A stretch of DNA of 33,908 bases from NCBI GenBank assembly GCA_019187665.1, contig JABARH010000015.1:1-33908 (forward strand), read 5' to 3'. A program made the position numbers and the translations under genes. The number at the start of each line of letters is the position of its first letter. The first letter of the stretch is position 1. This stretch comes from Anaerolineales bacterium. Lineage in GTDB: Bacteria; Chloroflexota; Anaerolineae; Anaerolineales; Villigracilaceae. This document shows positions 1-7,388 of the stretch, one piece after another. The notes below the pieces were generated by a model. It searched no databases and had not been told where the DNA came from. It worked only from the letters and a program-made list of their open reading frames with translations.

Positions 1-61
1 CAGCGCCGGCCACGATCCCAAACCAGAACTTCCGCGTTCGCAAAATTGGCTCCGTCTCCAT
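1..61 (-). CDS. Start of a gene running off the left edge (partial, unidentified)
   Basis: An open frame starts at an ATG at 59-61 on the minus strand and reads METEPILRTRKFWFGIVAGA before the window ends. An AAGG lies directly against the ATG, so the ribosome binding site is poor. The hydrophobic turn after a charged stretch would suit the first transmembrane segment of a membrane protein, but 20 residues are too few to name a family. It is divergent from the lipoprotein gene at 264. Confidence 0.4.
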   Translation of the reverse strand, partial: METEPILRTRKFWFGIVAGA

Positions 62-135
62 CCTTGCTGTCGCCCGCTTGGGGCACCGCTTGAATTCGCC
101 AACAGTATCAACCTTTGCGTGCACACATATAAACT

Positions 136-160
136 CAACTCGTGGGGAACTCCCGAGTTG
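136..160. other. Small inverted repeat in the 62-263 intergenic region
   Basis: CAACTCG at 136-142 is repeated inverted as CGAGTTG at 154-160 around an 11-base loop. No T-run follows on either strand, so it is not an obvious terminator. It sits between two divergent genes and could be an operator or a repeat relic. No protein gene is visible in 62-263. Confidence 0.3.
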
Positions 161-182
161 GTGTAAACTTGTTTCTGTAAAA

Positions 183-211
183 TTGCAAAGAAGGCAGATC
201 TGGTGTATTCT
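183..211 (+). promoter_or_regulatory. Probable sigma70-type promoter for the gene at 264
   Basis: TTGCAA (183-188), a 17-base spacer and TATTCT (206-211). Transcription would start near 218, giving a ~45-base leader that contains GGAGAA (255-260) just before the ATG at 264. Confidence 0.5.
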
Positions 212-263
212 TTTATTGAGAGAACATGGTCTTTAAATCGAATATTGATCACTGGAGAATACC

Positions 264-1148
264 ATGAAGAAAAATGCGCTCTTCCTCTTCGTTATCTTAT
301 TAACCGCCTGCGCGTCCGCGACCCAACCTCCCGTCTCCTACAACGCAGGTGACACAATCATCTCGCCTGTGGATGGCGCGACTCTCGTCTACATTCCAGC
401 GGGCGAATTCACCATGGGCACGGATCAGGGCATGACCGACGAAGCCCCGGCCCATGCGGTGTACCTCGATTCATTCTGGCTGGACCAGACCGAGGTCACA
501 AACGAGGCGTATCGCAAATGCGTCGAGGCCGGTGCGTGCAAGCCCCCATTCAAATCGAGGCAGGCGTACGACGATCCAGCATATGCCGCCCATCCTGTGG
601 TGTATGTTTCGTGGAATGACTCCGTCAATTACTGCACATTTTCCGGCCGCAGACTGCCCACCGAAGCGGAGTGGGAAAAAGCGGCCACATGGAATCCGCG
701 CACGAATGAGAAATATATTTTTCCGTGGGGCAATGAATATGATTGCGCCAAAGGAAACTTTGACGATGAGACGGAACAGGACGCTTCTGTGATGGCAAAG
801 GATGTGGTGAACTGCGACGGGTTCAAGCGTTCCGCGCCGGCGGGAAGTTTCCCGCAAGGCGCCAGCCCATATGGGATACTCGACATGGGCGGCAACGTCT
901 GGGAATGGGTGCATGACACCTTCATCGAGGTGGATCCATTATCCGGCACCATTCGAAATTACTACTACGATTCGCCATACAAAAACCCGCAGGGTGTGGA
1001 CCCGGCGCTGAGCGAGTATCGCGTCATGCGCGGCGGCTCGTGGGATTGGACTTTCGGGGTGGGCCGCTCCACCTATCGTTTGTGGTTTGGGCTGGATGAC
1101 GCGTACGAAGGTGTCGGTTTCCGTTGTGCGATGAATGCGAATCCATAA
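264..1148 (+). CDS. SUMF1/formylglycine-generating-enzyme-fold lipoprotein
   Basis: A 294-residue exported lipoprotein: residues 1-15 are a signal peptide ending in the lipobox LLTAC (lipidated Cys16). The rest is one FGE-sulfatase (SUMF1/EgtB/PvdO) domain, recognised by EFTMG near the start, DEAP.H.V..D.FW.D.TEVTN, HPVVYVSWNDSVNYC, RRLPTEAEWEKAA, PWG, DMGGNVWEWV, RVMRGGSWD and GVGFRCA near the end. True FGEs use a copper-binding Cys pair in the GGS...C....C region. Here that stretch reads GGSWDWTFGVGRSTYR and has no Cys, so sulfatase-activating activity is unlikely. It is probably a surface protein using the fold for another purpose. The start is fixed by GGAGAA five bases upstream. A strong terminator follows at once, so the gene is monocistronic. 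Confidence 0.85.
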   Translation: MKKNALFLFVILLTACASATQPPVSYNAGDTIISPVDGATLVYIPAGEFTMGTDQGMTDEAPAHAVYLDSFWLDQTEVTNEAYRKCVEAGACKPPFKSRQAYDDPAYAAHPVVYVSWNDSVNYCTFSGRRLPTEAEWEKAATWNPRTNEKYIFPWGNEYDCAKGNFDDETEQDASVMAKDVVNCDGFKRSAPAGSFPQGASPYGILDMGGNVWEWVHDTFIEVDPLSGTIRNYYYDSPYKNPQGVDPALSEYRVMRGGSWDWTFGVGRSTYRLWFGLDDAYEGVGFRCAMNANP

Positions 1149-1183
1149 AAAACGGTCTCCTGTTCAAACAGGAGACCGTTTTT
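1148..1183. terminator. Bidirectional intrinsic terminator
   Basis: Perfect 15-bp arms 1148-1162 and 1169-1183 (AAAAACGGTCTCCTG and its complement) flank a six-base loop. The A-run and T-run at the ends make it work on both strands: for the lipoprotein gene on plus and for the aromatic operon on minus. Confidence 0.9.
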
Positions 1184-1184
1184 A

Positions 1185-1314
1185 ACAGGACTTACGCAAA
1201 ACCTTGCGCAGGGCGCGCCGAAGGTCTAACGCCTGCTGGCGTTACGCCTGCCTGATTTGCCTGGCAAATCACGGGCGGAGCCAGGGGAGAACGCCAATTA
1301 TGCGTACGTTCTGT
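1185..1314. mobile_element. MITE-like element, ~130 bp
   Basis: The left end ACAGGACTTACGCA (1185-1198) matches the inverted right end TGCGTACGTTCTGT (1301-1314) at 12 of 14 positions. TTA lies on both sides (1182-1184 partly within the terminator T-run, and 1315-1317), as a 3-bp target duplication would. Inside are two hairpins: TAACGCC/GGCGTTA (1227-1244) and GATTTGC/GCAAATC (1254-1270). There is no transposase frame. The terminal sequence matches IS-type termini; I infer a non-autonomous derivative. A closely related end occurs at 33183. Confidence 0.6.
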
Positions 1315-1824
1315 TTAACAAGGATTGGGATACGAAAGCAATTCGCCTTTCGTCTGTCCGGCGCTGTTATGCGCTACAACGTAATAGGTGCTGGTGCGCC
1401 CGCCTTTGACAAGCTCAAAGATATCAATGTGTTCGACCGTGTTCTGCGGAAGTTCGGCGACGCGGTTCCCATCGCGATACAACCAGAATCCGTCCTCGTT
1501 TTCAGACATGTCCCGCCATGCCAGTTTGAACCAGATTTCCACGCGATAGGATGGATTCTTCAACGTTGGCTTGAACAGGATGCACTTTGATTTCTTGACG
1601 TAAAAATCTGCCACCGGCGCGGGCGGACCGAACGTGGGCGTGGGCGGAATAATCGTCGGCGTTTCGGTGGGAGTGAAGGACGGTTGAGGGGTGAGACTCT
1701 CTGTCGGAGAGGGGACAGTTTTTGGGGTCGGCGTTATTGTTGGAGCAACCAAGGTCTGCGGGGCGCAAGCCGGTACTATCAGCGAGCATAGAAAGAGCGC
1801 GGTCAGAAAAAAATACAAACGCAT
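1315..1824 (-). CDS. Small lipoprotein with a fibronectin-III-like domain
   Basis: 169 residues. A signal peptide ends in the lipobox VPAC (Cys20). Residues ~25-70 are a Thr/Pro-rich spacer typical of cell-surface lipoproteins. The C-terminal ~95 residues read as a beta-sandwich of fibronectin-III type (YRVEIWFKLAW, GFWLYRDGNRVAELP, TSTYYVVAHNSAGQT). The start at 1824 is chosen over an upstream in-frame codon because GGAG lies just before it, and its ATG overlaps the aroE stop as TGATG. It is therefore translationally coupled at the end of the aromatic operon. Its stop codon is the TTA (1315-1317) directly touching the MITE-like element, so the natural C-terminus may have been altered. The role is unknown, and a part in aromatic synthesis is not implied. 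Confidence 0.75.
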   Translation of the reverse strand: MRLYFFLTALFLCSLIVPACAPQTLVAPTITPTPKTVPSPTESLTPQPSFTPTETPTIIPPTPTFGPPAPVADFYVKKSKCILFKPTLKNPSYRVEIWFKLAWRDMSENEDGFWLYRDGNRVAELPQNTVEHIDIFELVKGGRTSTYYVVAHNSAGQTKGELLSYPNPC

Positions 1825-2675
1825 CAATTTATCTCCACAACGCTGAACAACGATTCTCTGGGCGGGTTGTGTCCCGTCCAAATCTCGAACGCGAGGGCGG
1901 CTTGCTCCACCAACATACCCAGCCCCGTTGTTGCGCTTAATCCTTTTGCGTGCGCATCGCGGACAAGCCTGGTCTCGCGTGGATTATAAATCAGGTCATA
2001 AACCAGGGCATGCGGCGGAAAAGAGAAATCTTCGGGCAATGGCGACGAGTTAATATCGGGGGTCATACCGAGCGGGGTGGTGTTGATCAGCAGGTCAAAG
2101 GTCAAATGCCGAAGGTCGGGTAAATGGATCGCGCGTATTGCGTAATCGGGGAAGGAACGCGCAAGCTGGCGGGCTTGTTCGATTCGACGCGCGGCAGCGG
2201 TGACCTGCCAGCCGTCGCAAAGGAGGGCGTACACGACCGCGCGCGCCGATCCGCCCGCGCCCAGGACGATTGCCGGTTTACGATATTCGGTTTGCGATAT
2301 TCGAGATTCGATATTCGGGGTTTCGCGCAGGAAGCGATGCAGGTTCGCGAGGAAGCCGGGCGCGTCCGTGTTTTCACCGGTCAGTTTGCCTTCACGAAAA
2401 TAAATTGTATTGACCGCTCCGATGGCTTTTGCCGTCGGCGTCAATTCATCCAGGTATTCGATCACATTTTGTTTGTGCGGAATGGTGACGTTGAGCCCCT
2501 GCAATTCACCGGCGCGAAGTTTGTTCAATAATCGTTTCAAGCCGTGCGAGTCGTTGAGCGCGATGGGATAAAGCGAATATTCGCCTTGCAACCCGCACGC
2601 ATCCAACGCTGCCGCGTGAATTTGTGGCGAAAGGCTGTGACCCAGAGGATAGCCGGTCAAGCCGAGTCGAATCAT
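1824..2675 (-). CDS. aroE: Shikimate dehydrogenase
   Basis: 283 residues; reduces 3-dehydroshikimate to shikimate with NADPH in the cytoplasm. The N-terminal substrate domain has GYPLGHSLSPQIH (residues 8-20), NVTIPHK with catalytic Lys68, and ENTDAPGF with Asp104. The nucleotide-binding domain begins with VLGAGGSARAV (137-147). Residues ~119-133 (NIESRISQTEYRKP), between the two domains, are encoded by a near-repeat of GAATATCG-type octamers at 2274-2321, an in-frame microrepeat in a position where most AroE proteins have a short linker. The ATG overlaps the aroA stop by four bases (ATGA). The downstream lipoprotein overlaps by one base. Confidence 0.95.
   Translation of the reverse strand: MIRLGLTGYPLGHSLSPQIHAAALDACGLQGEYSLYPIALNDSHGLKRLLNKLRAGELQGLNVTIPHKQNVIEYLDELTPTAKAIGAVNTIYFREGKLTGENTDAPGFLANLHRFLRETPNIESRISQTEYRKPAIVLGAGGSARAVVYALLCDGWQVTAAARRIEQARQLARSFPDYAIRAIHLPDLRHLTFDLLINTTPLGMTPDINSSPLPEDFSFPPHALVYDLIYNPRETRLVRDAHAKGLSATTGLGMLVEQAALAFEIWTGHNPPRESLFSVVEIN
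2274..2321. repeat. In-frame octamer microrepeat inside aroE
   Basis: On plus the run alternates CGATATTCGG, GCGATATTCGAGATTCG and ATATTCGGGG. It adds an AT-rich patch to an otherwise GC-rich gene without breaking the frame. Confidence 0.6.
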
Positions 2676-3955
2676 CGCAGTTGTTCCAGCGTCTCAAAAA
2701 AAAACGGGAATGTTTTGGAGACACAGTTTGGATTCTCGATGGAGACGCCGTCCACGCGCAGACCGATCAGCGAGAAAGCCATTGCCATGCGATGATCGTT
2801 ATAGGTTTGGACTGTGGCTGGGATAAATTTCTCGCACGGGTGAATCGTCATGCCGTCCTCATGCTCGATCACACGCACGCCGAGTCGGGTCAGTTCGTTG
2901 CAGACCGCGCGCACCCGGTCGGTCTCCTTGAGGCGTGCAGAGGCAATGCCGCGAATGCGCGTGGGCGAGGAAGCGAACGGCGCAACTGCCGCGAGCGTTT
3001 GGGCGGTGTCGGGGATGTCGCGCATGTCCACATCCACACCGCGCAGAGTCGTCGCGCCGCTCACTTCGATGAAGGTCTCCCCTTGTGAGACACGACACCC
3101 CATGAGCGTCAACACGTCGAGGAAGGCCAGGTCGCCCTGTTTCGAGTCGCGGGAAATATTGTCCACACGGACACTTCCTCCGCAAATCGCAGGCGCGGCG
3201 AAAAAGTAGGAGGCGGCGGAGGCATCAGATTCAATGGGATACGAGTTGCCAATAATGCGCGGCGTACCTTGCAACTTGTAACTTGCAAGAGGCACAGAGA
3301 AAGAGCGATAACCGTCGCGCTGGGCCGTCACACCAAAGTCTTGCATGACGGCAAGAGTCATGTCCACGTAGGGTTTGGAGTTGAGGTCGGTGGTGAGTTG
3401 AATTTCGACGGGGGTTTTTGCATACGGCGCGACCATAAGCAGGGCGGAGAGGAATTGGGAGGAGATATCGCCTGCGAGGCGCACCCGCCCTCCCGTCAGG
3501 CCCGAGGCGTGGATGGTGAGGGGAGGAAAGCCGTTTATAGATTCCACACGCGCGCCGAGTTGAGTCAGCGCGTCCACAAGATCCGCAATGGGACGTTCGC
3601 GCATGCGCGCGTCGCCATCCAAAATAAATTCACCGCGTCCGAGGGCGAGCAGCGCGGAAAGAAAACGCGCGGCGGTGCCGGCGTTGCCGATGAAGAGTTC
3701 GGCGCGCGCGGCGGGAATGATTCCCCCGCGGCCCGTGACGGTTATTTCAGATTTTGATTCGTCCAGGTGAAGAGCGAAGCCAAGCGTTTGGAGCGCGTTC
3801 GCAAAGTAACGCGAGTCGTCGGAGAAGAGCGCGTTGGCGAGTTTCGTTGTACCATGCGCCAGCGAGGCGATCAGCAAGGCGCGGTTGGTCAGCGATTTGG
3901 AACCGGGCACGCGGACCGTTGCGCGCAGCGGGTGACGGATGGGAACGATCTGCAT
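2672..3955 (-). CDS. aroA: 3-phosphoshikimate 1-carboxyvinyltransferase (EPSP synthase)
   Basis: 427 residues; joins shikimate-3-phosphate with PEP to form EPSP. The N-terminal motif VPGSKSLTNRALLIASLA (Lys20) and GNAGTAARFL near residue 90 bind the substrates. LKETDRVRA and NDHRMAMAFSL are the usual C-terminal signatures. Length is normal for a monofunctional AroA. It starts six bases after the DAHP synthase stop and overlaps aroE by four bases, so these three genes are tightly coupled. Confidence 0.97.
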   Translation of the reverse strand: MQIVPIRHPLRATVRVPGSKSLTNRALLIASLAHGTTKLANALFSDDSRYFANALQTLGFALHLDESKSEITVTGRGGIIPAARAELFIGNAGTAARFLSALLALGRGEFILDGDARMRERPIADLVDALTQLGARVESINGFPPLTIHASGLTGGRVRLAGDISSQFLSALLMVAPYAKTPVEIQLTTDLNSKPYVDMTLAVMQDFGVTAQRDGYRSFSVPLASYKLQGTPRIIGNSYPIESDASAASYFFAAPAICGGSVRVDNISRDSKQGDLAFLDVLTLMGCRVSQGETFIEVSGATTLRGVDVDMRDIPDTAQTLAAVAPFASSPTRIRGIASARLKETDRVRAVCNELTRLGVRVIEHEDGMTIHPCEKFIPATVQTYNDHRMAMAFSLIGLRVDGVSIENPNCVSKTFPFFFETLEQLR

Positions 3956-3961
3956 TGCGCG

Positions 3962-4981
3962 TCAGGCCGCCACGCGCCGCCCGATCACCTCCGCGATGGC
4001 TTTCACCTGCTGTACCAGTTTTGCAAAGGCTTCGGGTTTGAGCGATTGTTTGCCGTCGGAGCGGGCGTGCGCCGGGTCGGGATGCACCTCGACGATGATG
4101 CCGTCGGCGCCGGCCGCGATGGCTGCGCGCGCCACCGGCATGACGTAATCGGCCTCGCCGGTGGAATGACTCGGGTCGAGCAGCACCGGCAAATGCGTCA
4201 GGCCTTTGAGGACCGGTATCGCGTTGATGTCGGTGGTGTTGCGCGTGGCGGTCTCGAAGGTGCGAATGCCGCGCTCGCACAGCATGATGCGCTGGTTGCC
4301 TCCGGCCAAAATGTATTCGGCGGACATGAGCAGTTCCTCGACGGTGGCGCTCAGCCCGCGTTTAAGCAGAACGGTTGTGCGCGTCTCGCCCACCGCGCGC
4401 AGCAGGTTAAAGTTTTGCATGTTGCGCGCGCCGATCTGTAACACATCCACATACTTGACCATCAGATCAAGCTGCACCTGCGACATGATCTCCGAAACAA
4501 TCGGCATGCCTGTCTGCGCGCGCGCTTCGGCCATGTATTCGAGTCCCTCCTCGCCCAGTCCCTGAAATGAGTAGGGCGAAGTGCGCGGCTTGAACACGCC
4601 GCCGCGCAGCGCGGTCGCGCCCGCTTCGCGCACGGCCTGCGCGGTTTCCAGTATCTGCGAGCGTGACTCGACCGAGCACGGCCCCGCGATTACGATGATC
4701 TCCTCGCCGCCGACACAGCCCGCGCCCAGGTCAAAGACCGAATCGCGCGGGTGAAATGGGCGCGAAGCCAGGTGGTACGGCTGGCTGATATCCACCACGC
4801 TTTCCACCCCGGGCAGGTCTGTGAACGTTTCCCTGGGCACGCCGTACCCATCTCCCACCGCCCCAATGACAACCGGCCCGCCCTCATCGGTAACGTGTGG
4901 GTTTAAATTATTATTCCGGATGACCTCGATCACTTTTTCGATCTGCGCCTGTGCGGCCCCAGGTTTCATTACGATCTTCAT
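3962..4981 (-). CDS. aroF: 3-deoxy-7-phosphoheptulonate (DAHP) synthase
   Basis: 339 residues; condenses PEP and erythrose-4-phosphate, the first committed step of the aromatic pathway. Residues 1-70 form a small ferredoxin-like regulatory domain (MKIVMKPGAAQAQIEKVIEV), as in the Thermotoga-type I-beta enzymes, where it mediates Tyr/Phe feedback. The barrel carries AGPCSVES, FKPRTSPYSFQG, LLKRG, ERGIRTFE, DPSHSTG and EVHPDP. The start at 4981 is chosen over a longer frame because AGGAGA lies nine bases upstream and the homologous domain begins there. A 49-base gap separates it from tyrA. The symbol follows common usage for this class. Confidence 0.93.
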   Translation of the reverse strand: MKIVMKPGAAQAQIEKVIEVIRNNNLNPHVTDEGGPVVIGAVGDGYGVPRETFTDLPGVESVVDISQPYHLASRPFHPRDSVFDLGAGCVGGEEIIVIAGPCSVESRSQILETAQAVREAGATALRGGVFKPRTSPYSFQGLGEEGLEYMAEARAQTGMPIVSEIMSQVQLDLMVKYVDVLQIGARNMQNFNLLRAVGETRTTVLLKRGLSATVEELLMSAEYILAGGNQRIMLCERGIRTFETATRNTTDINAIPVLKGLTHLPVLLDPSHSTGEADYVMPVARAAIAAGADGIIVEVHPDPAHARSDGKQSLKPEAFAKLVQQVKAIAEVIGRRVAA

Positions 4982-5030
4982 GGATTCGTTCTCCTTGCCG
5001 CCGGGCGGCGGCTTGACAAGATGGGCGATT

Positions 5031-5918
5031 TTATCGCGTCGCACCGGTTTTGTGTAAATCGCCGGGCGCAGACATAAGTTCAAGATAGGAGGCGCGGGTG
5101 CGCTCGAGCAGGGAAGTCAAGGCCGCGTCGTCGCGCGCCGCCAGGGCAGATTCCAACTCCGTGAGACGCGCGCGGAATCCGGCCAGCGCCGCGAGTAGGT
5201 GATCACGGTTCGCTCGCAACGCGCCGGACATCATCGAGGCGGGAGTCCCGGCCAGGCGGCTGGTGGAGCGAAAGCCCGGACCGATGAACGGCCGCGCCTC
5301 GCCGCACGCGCTCAACGTCAACGCGGATGAAAGCAGAAATGGAAGGTGGCTCGTGACCGCCAGGATGCGGTCGTGTTCCCCGGCCTCCACAATGAGCGGC
5401 TGCGCGCCGATGGCCTTGAGTATCTGCTGCGCGATGGACCTGGCCCGCGCGCCGCTGCGTGCAAGCGGGACAAGACAAAACGTTGCGCCGCGATACAACG
5501 CCGCTTCGGCATGGGCCAGTGTGAGCGTCTCTTTGCCGCAGATGGGGTGCCCGCCGATCGGGTCGAAGTGCGCGGGCAGGCGCGACATGGCCTCGACAAT
5601 GGTCCGCTTTGTGGAGCCGATATCCAGCACCACGCATGGATGCGAGGTCCACGCGGATAAATTCTCGAGAAGCGCTTCGATGGCAGGCACCGGCGCGGCG
5701 AGGATGATTACATCGGCCTCGGGCAGCAGGGACGCGGGATCGGCGGAGAGGCGGTCCACGATGGCGCGCGACCGGGCCGCTTCGAGCGCGGCAGGGTGCG
5801 GGTCCGCGCCGAGCAGGCTGGCGCAATGCCCGCGCAGGGCCAGGGCGAGCGATCCGCCCATCAGGCCGAGTCCGAGGATGGCAACATTGGAGTGCGCCAG
5901 GGAAAAATCATTGGACAT
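5031..5918 (-). CDS. tyrA: Prephenate dehydrogenase
   Basis: 295 residues; oxidises prephenate (or arogenate) to the tyrosine precursor with NAD(P). The N-terminal Rossmann motif is VAILGLGLMGGSLALAL (12-28). DIGSTKR, GGHPICGKE and VTSHLPFLLSSAL follow, with a helical C-terminal dimerisation domain. No ACT domain is present and no chorismate mutase is fused. The start at 5918 lies two bases after the aroH stop, so translation is probably coupled; the local Shine-Dalgarno (GGCGGA) is weak. Confidence 0.93.
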   Translation of the reverse strand: MSNDFSLAHSNVAILGLGLMGGSLALALRGHCASLLGADPHPAALEAARSRAIVDRLSADPASLLPEADVIILAAPVPAIEALLENLSAWTSHPCVVLDIGSTKRTIVEAMSRLPAHFDPIGGHPICGKETLTLAHAEAALYRGATFCLVPLARSGARARSIAQQILKAIGAQPLIVEAGEHDRILAVTSHLPFLLSSALTLSACGEARPFIGPGFRSTSRLAGTPASMMSGALRANRDHLLAALAGFRARLTELESALAARDDAALTSLLERTRASYLELMSAPGDLHKTGATR

Positions 5919-5920
5919 GG

Positions 5921-6289
5921 TTATGTTTCCGCCAGGTCTGGGCGGAGTTTCACCGCCTGACGCAGATAAACATGTTTGACTGCCTCCTGCGGCAGGTCGG
6001 TGTTCCAATGGATCAGGACGCGGATGCACAGCGGCAGGCCGTCTGGAACAGGAATTTCCCGCGCGCAGATCATCGGGACAAGGCCCCATCCCATTTGGCG
6101 CGCGGCCTGCGCGGGGTAGGTCGAGGCGATATCTTCGGTGACGGTGAAAATCGCCGAGGCGATATCTTCCCGGCAGAGAGCCGGATTGGCGCGTAGAATC
6201 GCTTCGAGCAATTCGCGCGTGGCGGAAAGAACTTCAGCGTGCGTGTCGGTCTGAATCGTGGTCGCGCCGCGCAGGCCGCGTGTGTGCAT
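5921..6289 (-). CDS. aroH: Chorismate mutase, AroH class
   Basis: 122 residues; rearranges chorismate to prephenate, feeding both TyrA and PheA encoded beside it. The N-terminus RGLRGATTIQTDT and SAIFTVTEDI are typical of the Bacillus AroH (trimeric pseudo-alpha/beta-barrel) family, not the helical AroQ type. CIRVLIHWNTD and HVYLRQAVKLRPDL complete it. The start at 6289 is set by AAGGAG seven bases upstream. It is the first structural gene after the leader peptide and terminator described here, so its transcription is probably attenuated. Confidence 0.95.
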   Translation of the reverse strand: MHTRGLRGATTIQTDTHAEVLSATRELLEAILRANPALCREDIASAIFTVTEDIASTYPAQAARQMGWGLVPMICAREIPVPDGLPLCIRVLIHWNTDLPQEAVKHVYLRQAVKLRPDLAET

Positions 6290-6306
6290 TGTGGGCTCCT
6301 TGAAAT

Positions 6307-6336
6307 AAAAAAGAGCGAAACCGTGTGGCTTCGCTC
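6307..6336 (-). terminator. Attenuator-type terminator ahead of aroH
   Basis: On the minus strand GAGCGAAGCC (6327-6336) pairs with GGTTTCGCTC (6313-6322) through 10 bp around an ACAC loop, followed by TTTTTT (6307-6312). It lies between the promoter and aroH and would abort transcription before the structural genes. GGCTTTCGC in the leader ORF (6387-6395) could pair with its left arm apart from one bulge, and CGAAGCC at 6344-6350 is a second partner for that segment. Confidence 0.85.
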
Positions 6337-6365
6337 CTGTGCAGGCTTCGTTCTGTCCGCGCGGA

Positions 6366-6434
6366 TCAACCAACGGCAATCGCGTTGCGAAAGCCGAAGT
6401 AATACGCGCACGAAAAACGGATGGAAGTTTGCAT
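6366..6434 (-). CDS. Aromatic-rich leader peptide (22 aa)
   Basis: ATG at 6432-6434, stop TGA at 6366-6368. The peptide begins MQTSIRFSCAYYFGFR: Phe7, Tyr11, Tyr12, Phe13 and Phe15 give five aromatic codons in nine. It lies just downstream of a consensus promoter and 29 bases ahead of the attenuator hairpin for aroH-tyrA-aroF-aroA-aroE. This is the arrangement of phe/trp-type leader peptides, where ribosome stalling on scarce aminoacyl-tRNA lets transcription continue. The promoter's -10 is only ten bases from the ATG, so the peptide would be read from an almost leaderless transcript. That it is translated is inferred. Confidence 0.7.
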   Translation of the reverse strand: MQTSIRFSCAYYFGFRNAIAVG

Positions 6435-6444
6435 GTTGGGCGGT

Positions 6445-6473
6445 ATTGTATGCAATGCGCGCTGTTTCGTCAA
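6445..6473 (-). promoter_or_regulatory. Promoter of the aroH-tyrA-aroF-aroA-aroE operon
   Basis: TTGACG (6468-6473), 17-base spacer, TACAAT (6445-6450). Start expected near 6435-6438, giving a ~150-base leader before aroH. Confidence 0.85.
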
Positions 6474-6569
6474 GCGGCTTGTTCGACTCATATTACGCCG
6501 CGCGGTAAGGCTCCGCCGGCGCCCGGCGAGTCAACGTGAACGCTGCGGCGCGCAGACCGCGCAACTTGT

Positions 6570-7379
6570 TTATTGGAAGCGCGCGTAGGAACCGAGGACG
6601 CGCAGCATGGGCGCGAGTGTTGCGAGTTCGTTCAGGGCCTCGTTCACGCGAGCGGCGCGCGGATCGCCGATGAAATCGAGGTAGAAGAAATAATCCCAGG
6701 GCGTGCCGGCCAGCGGGCGCGATTCGATCTTGGTCAGATCGAGATTGCGGCGGCCAAACACGCCGATGGCTTCGTAGAGCGTCCCGGCGCGATTGGGCAG
6801 GGTGAACACGATGGAGGTCTTTGTCTCACCCTCCGCCTCGACCGCCGTTGGAGAGATCGCAAGGAAGCGCGTGTAATTTTGAGGATCGTCTTCGATGCCT
6901 TCTTCGATGACATTCATCCGGTAAATTTCTGCGGCGCGGCGCGAGGCGATGGCCGCAACCGGACGTTCGCCGCGTTCCTTGATCAGCGCCACGCTGCCAG
7001 CCGTATCCAGCCCCACCTCCCGCCGGATGCCGTGCCGCCGCAGGTACTCATCGCATTGATCGAGAGCCTGGGGATGGCTGACGGCGCGCTCGATCTCGCT
7101 CTTCTTCACACCGGGCAAACCGATCAGGCAATGCCGCACGCGTAAAAAATGTTCGCCCACAATGAACAGGTTGTGGCGCAGGAGCAGGTCGTAATTTTGG
7201 TGAATGCTCCCTGCCAGCGAATTTTCGATGGGGATCATCGCCGCCTGGCAATCGCCCAACGCCACCGCGTCGAAGACCGCGTCAAACGCGGGGCAGGCAA
7301 CCGCCTCCGCCTCTGGATAAAAGTCGAAGACGGCCTGCTGGCTGTATGCGCCGTCCTGTCCCTGAAAGGCTACTCGCAT
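6570..7379 (-). CDS. pheA: Prephenate dehydratase
   Basis: 269 residues; converts prephenate to phenylpyruvate. The catalytic domain runs from VAFQGQDGAYSQQA (3-16) through PIENSLAGSI and SHPQALDQC to NYTRFLAI. The C-terminal ACT domain, with KIESRPL, is the phenylalanine-sensing feedback site. It is monofunctional, with no chorismate mutase fused, matching the separate AroH. AAGGAGA precedes the ATG, and the gap to the aminotransferase stop is nine bases, so the two genes share a transcript. Read-through into the downstream aroH operon is possible, since no terminator is visible at 6481-6569. Confidence 0.96.
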   Translation of the reverse strand: MRVAFQGQDGAYSQQAVFDFYPEAEAVACPAFDAVFDAVALGDCQAAMIPIENSLAGSIHQNYDLLLRHNLFIVGEHFLRVRHCLIGLPGVKKSEIERAVSHPQALDQCDEYLRRHGIRREVGLDTAGSVALIKERGERPVAAIASRRAAEIYRMNVIEEGIEDDPQNYTRFLAISPTAVEAEGETKTSIVFTLPNRAGTLYEAIGVFGRRNLDLTKIESRPLAGTPWDYFFYLDFIGDPRAARVNEALNELATLAPMLRVLGSYARFQ

Positions 7380-7388
7380 CCGTTCTCC

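Noticed and set aside
2124..2531. 135-residue plus-strand frame and similar long frames opposite aroE, aroA, tyrA and the aminotransferase
   Set aside because: They are antisense shadows of well-recognised genes in GC-rich DNA.
6301..6440. T-box riboswitch ahead of aroH
   Set aside because: No AGGGTGGNACCGCG-type T-box sequence or specifier-loop layout; the short aromatic ORF plus terminator explains the region better.
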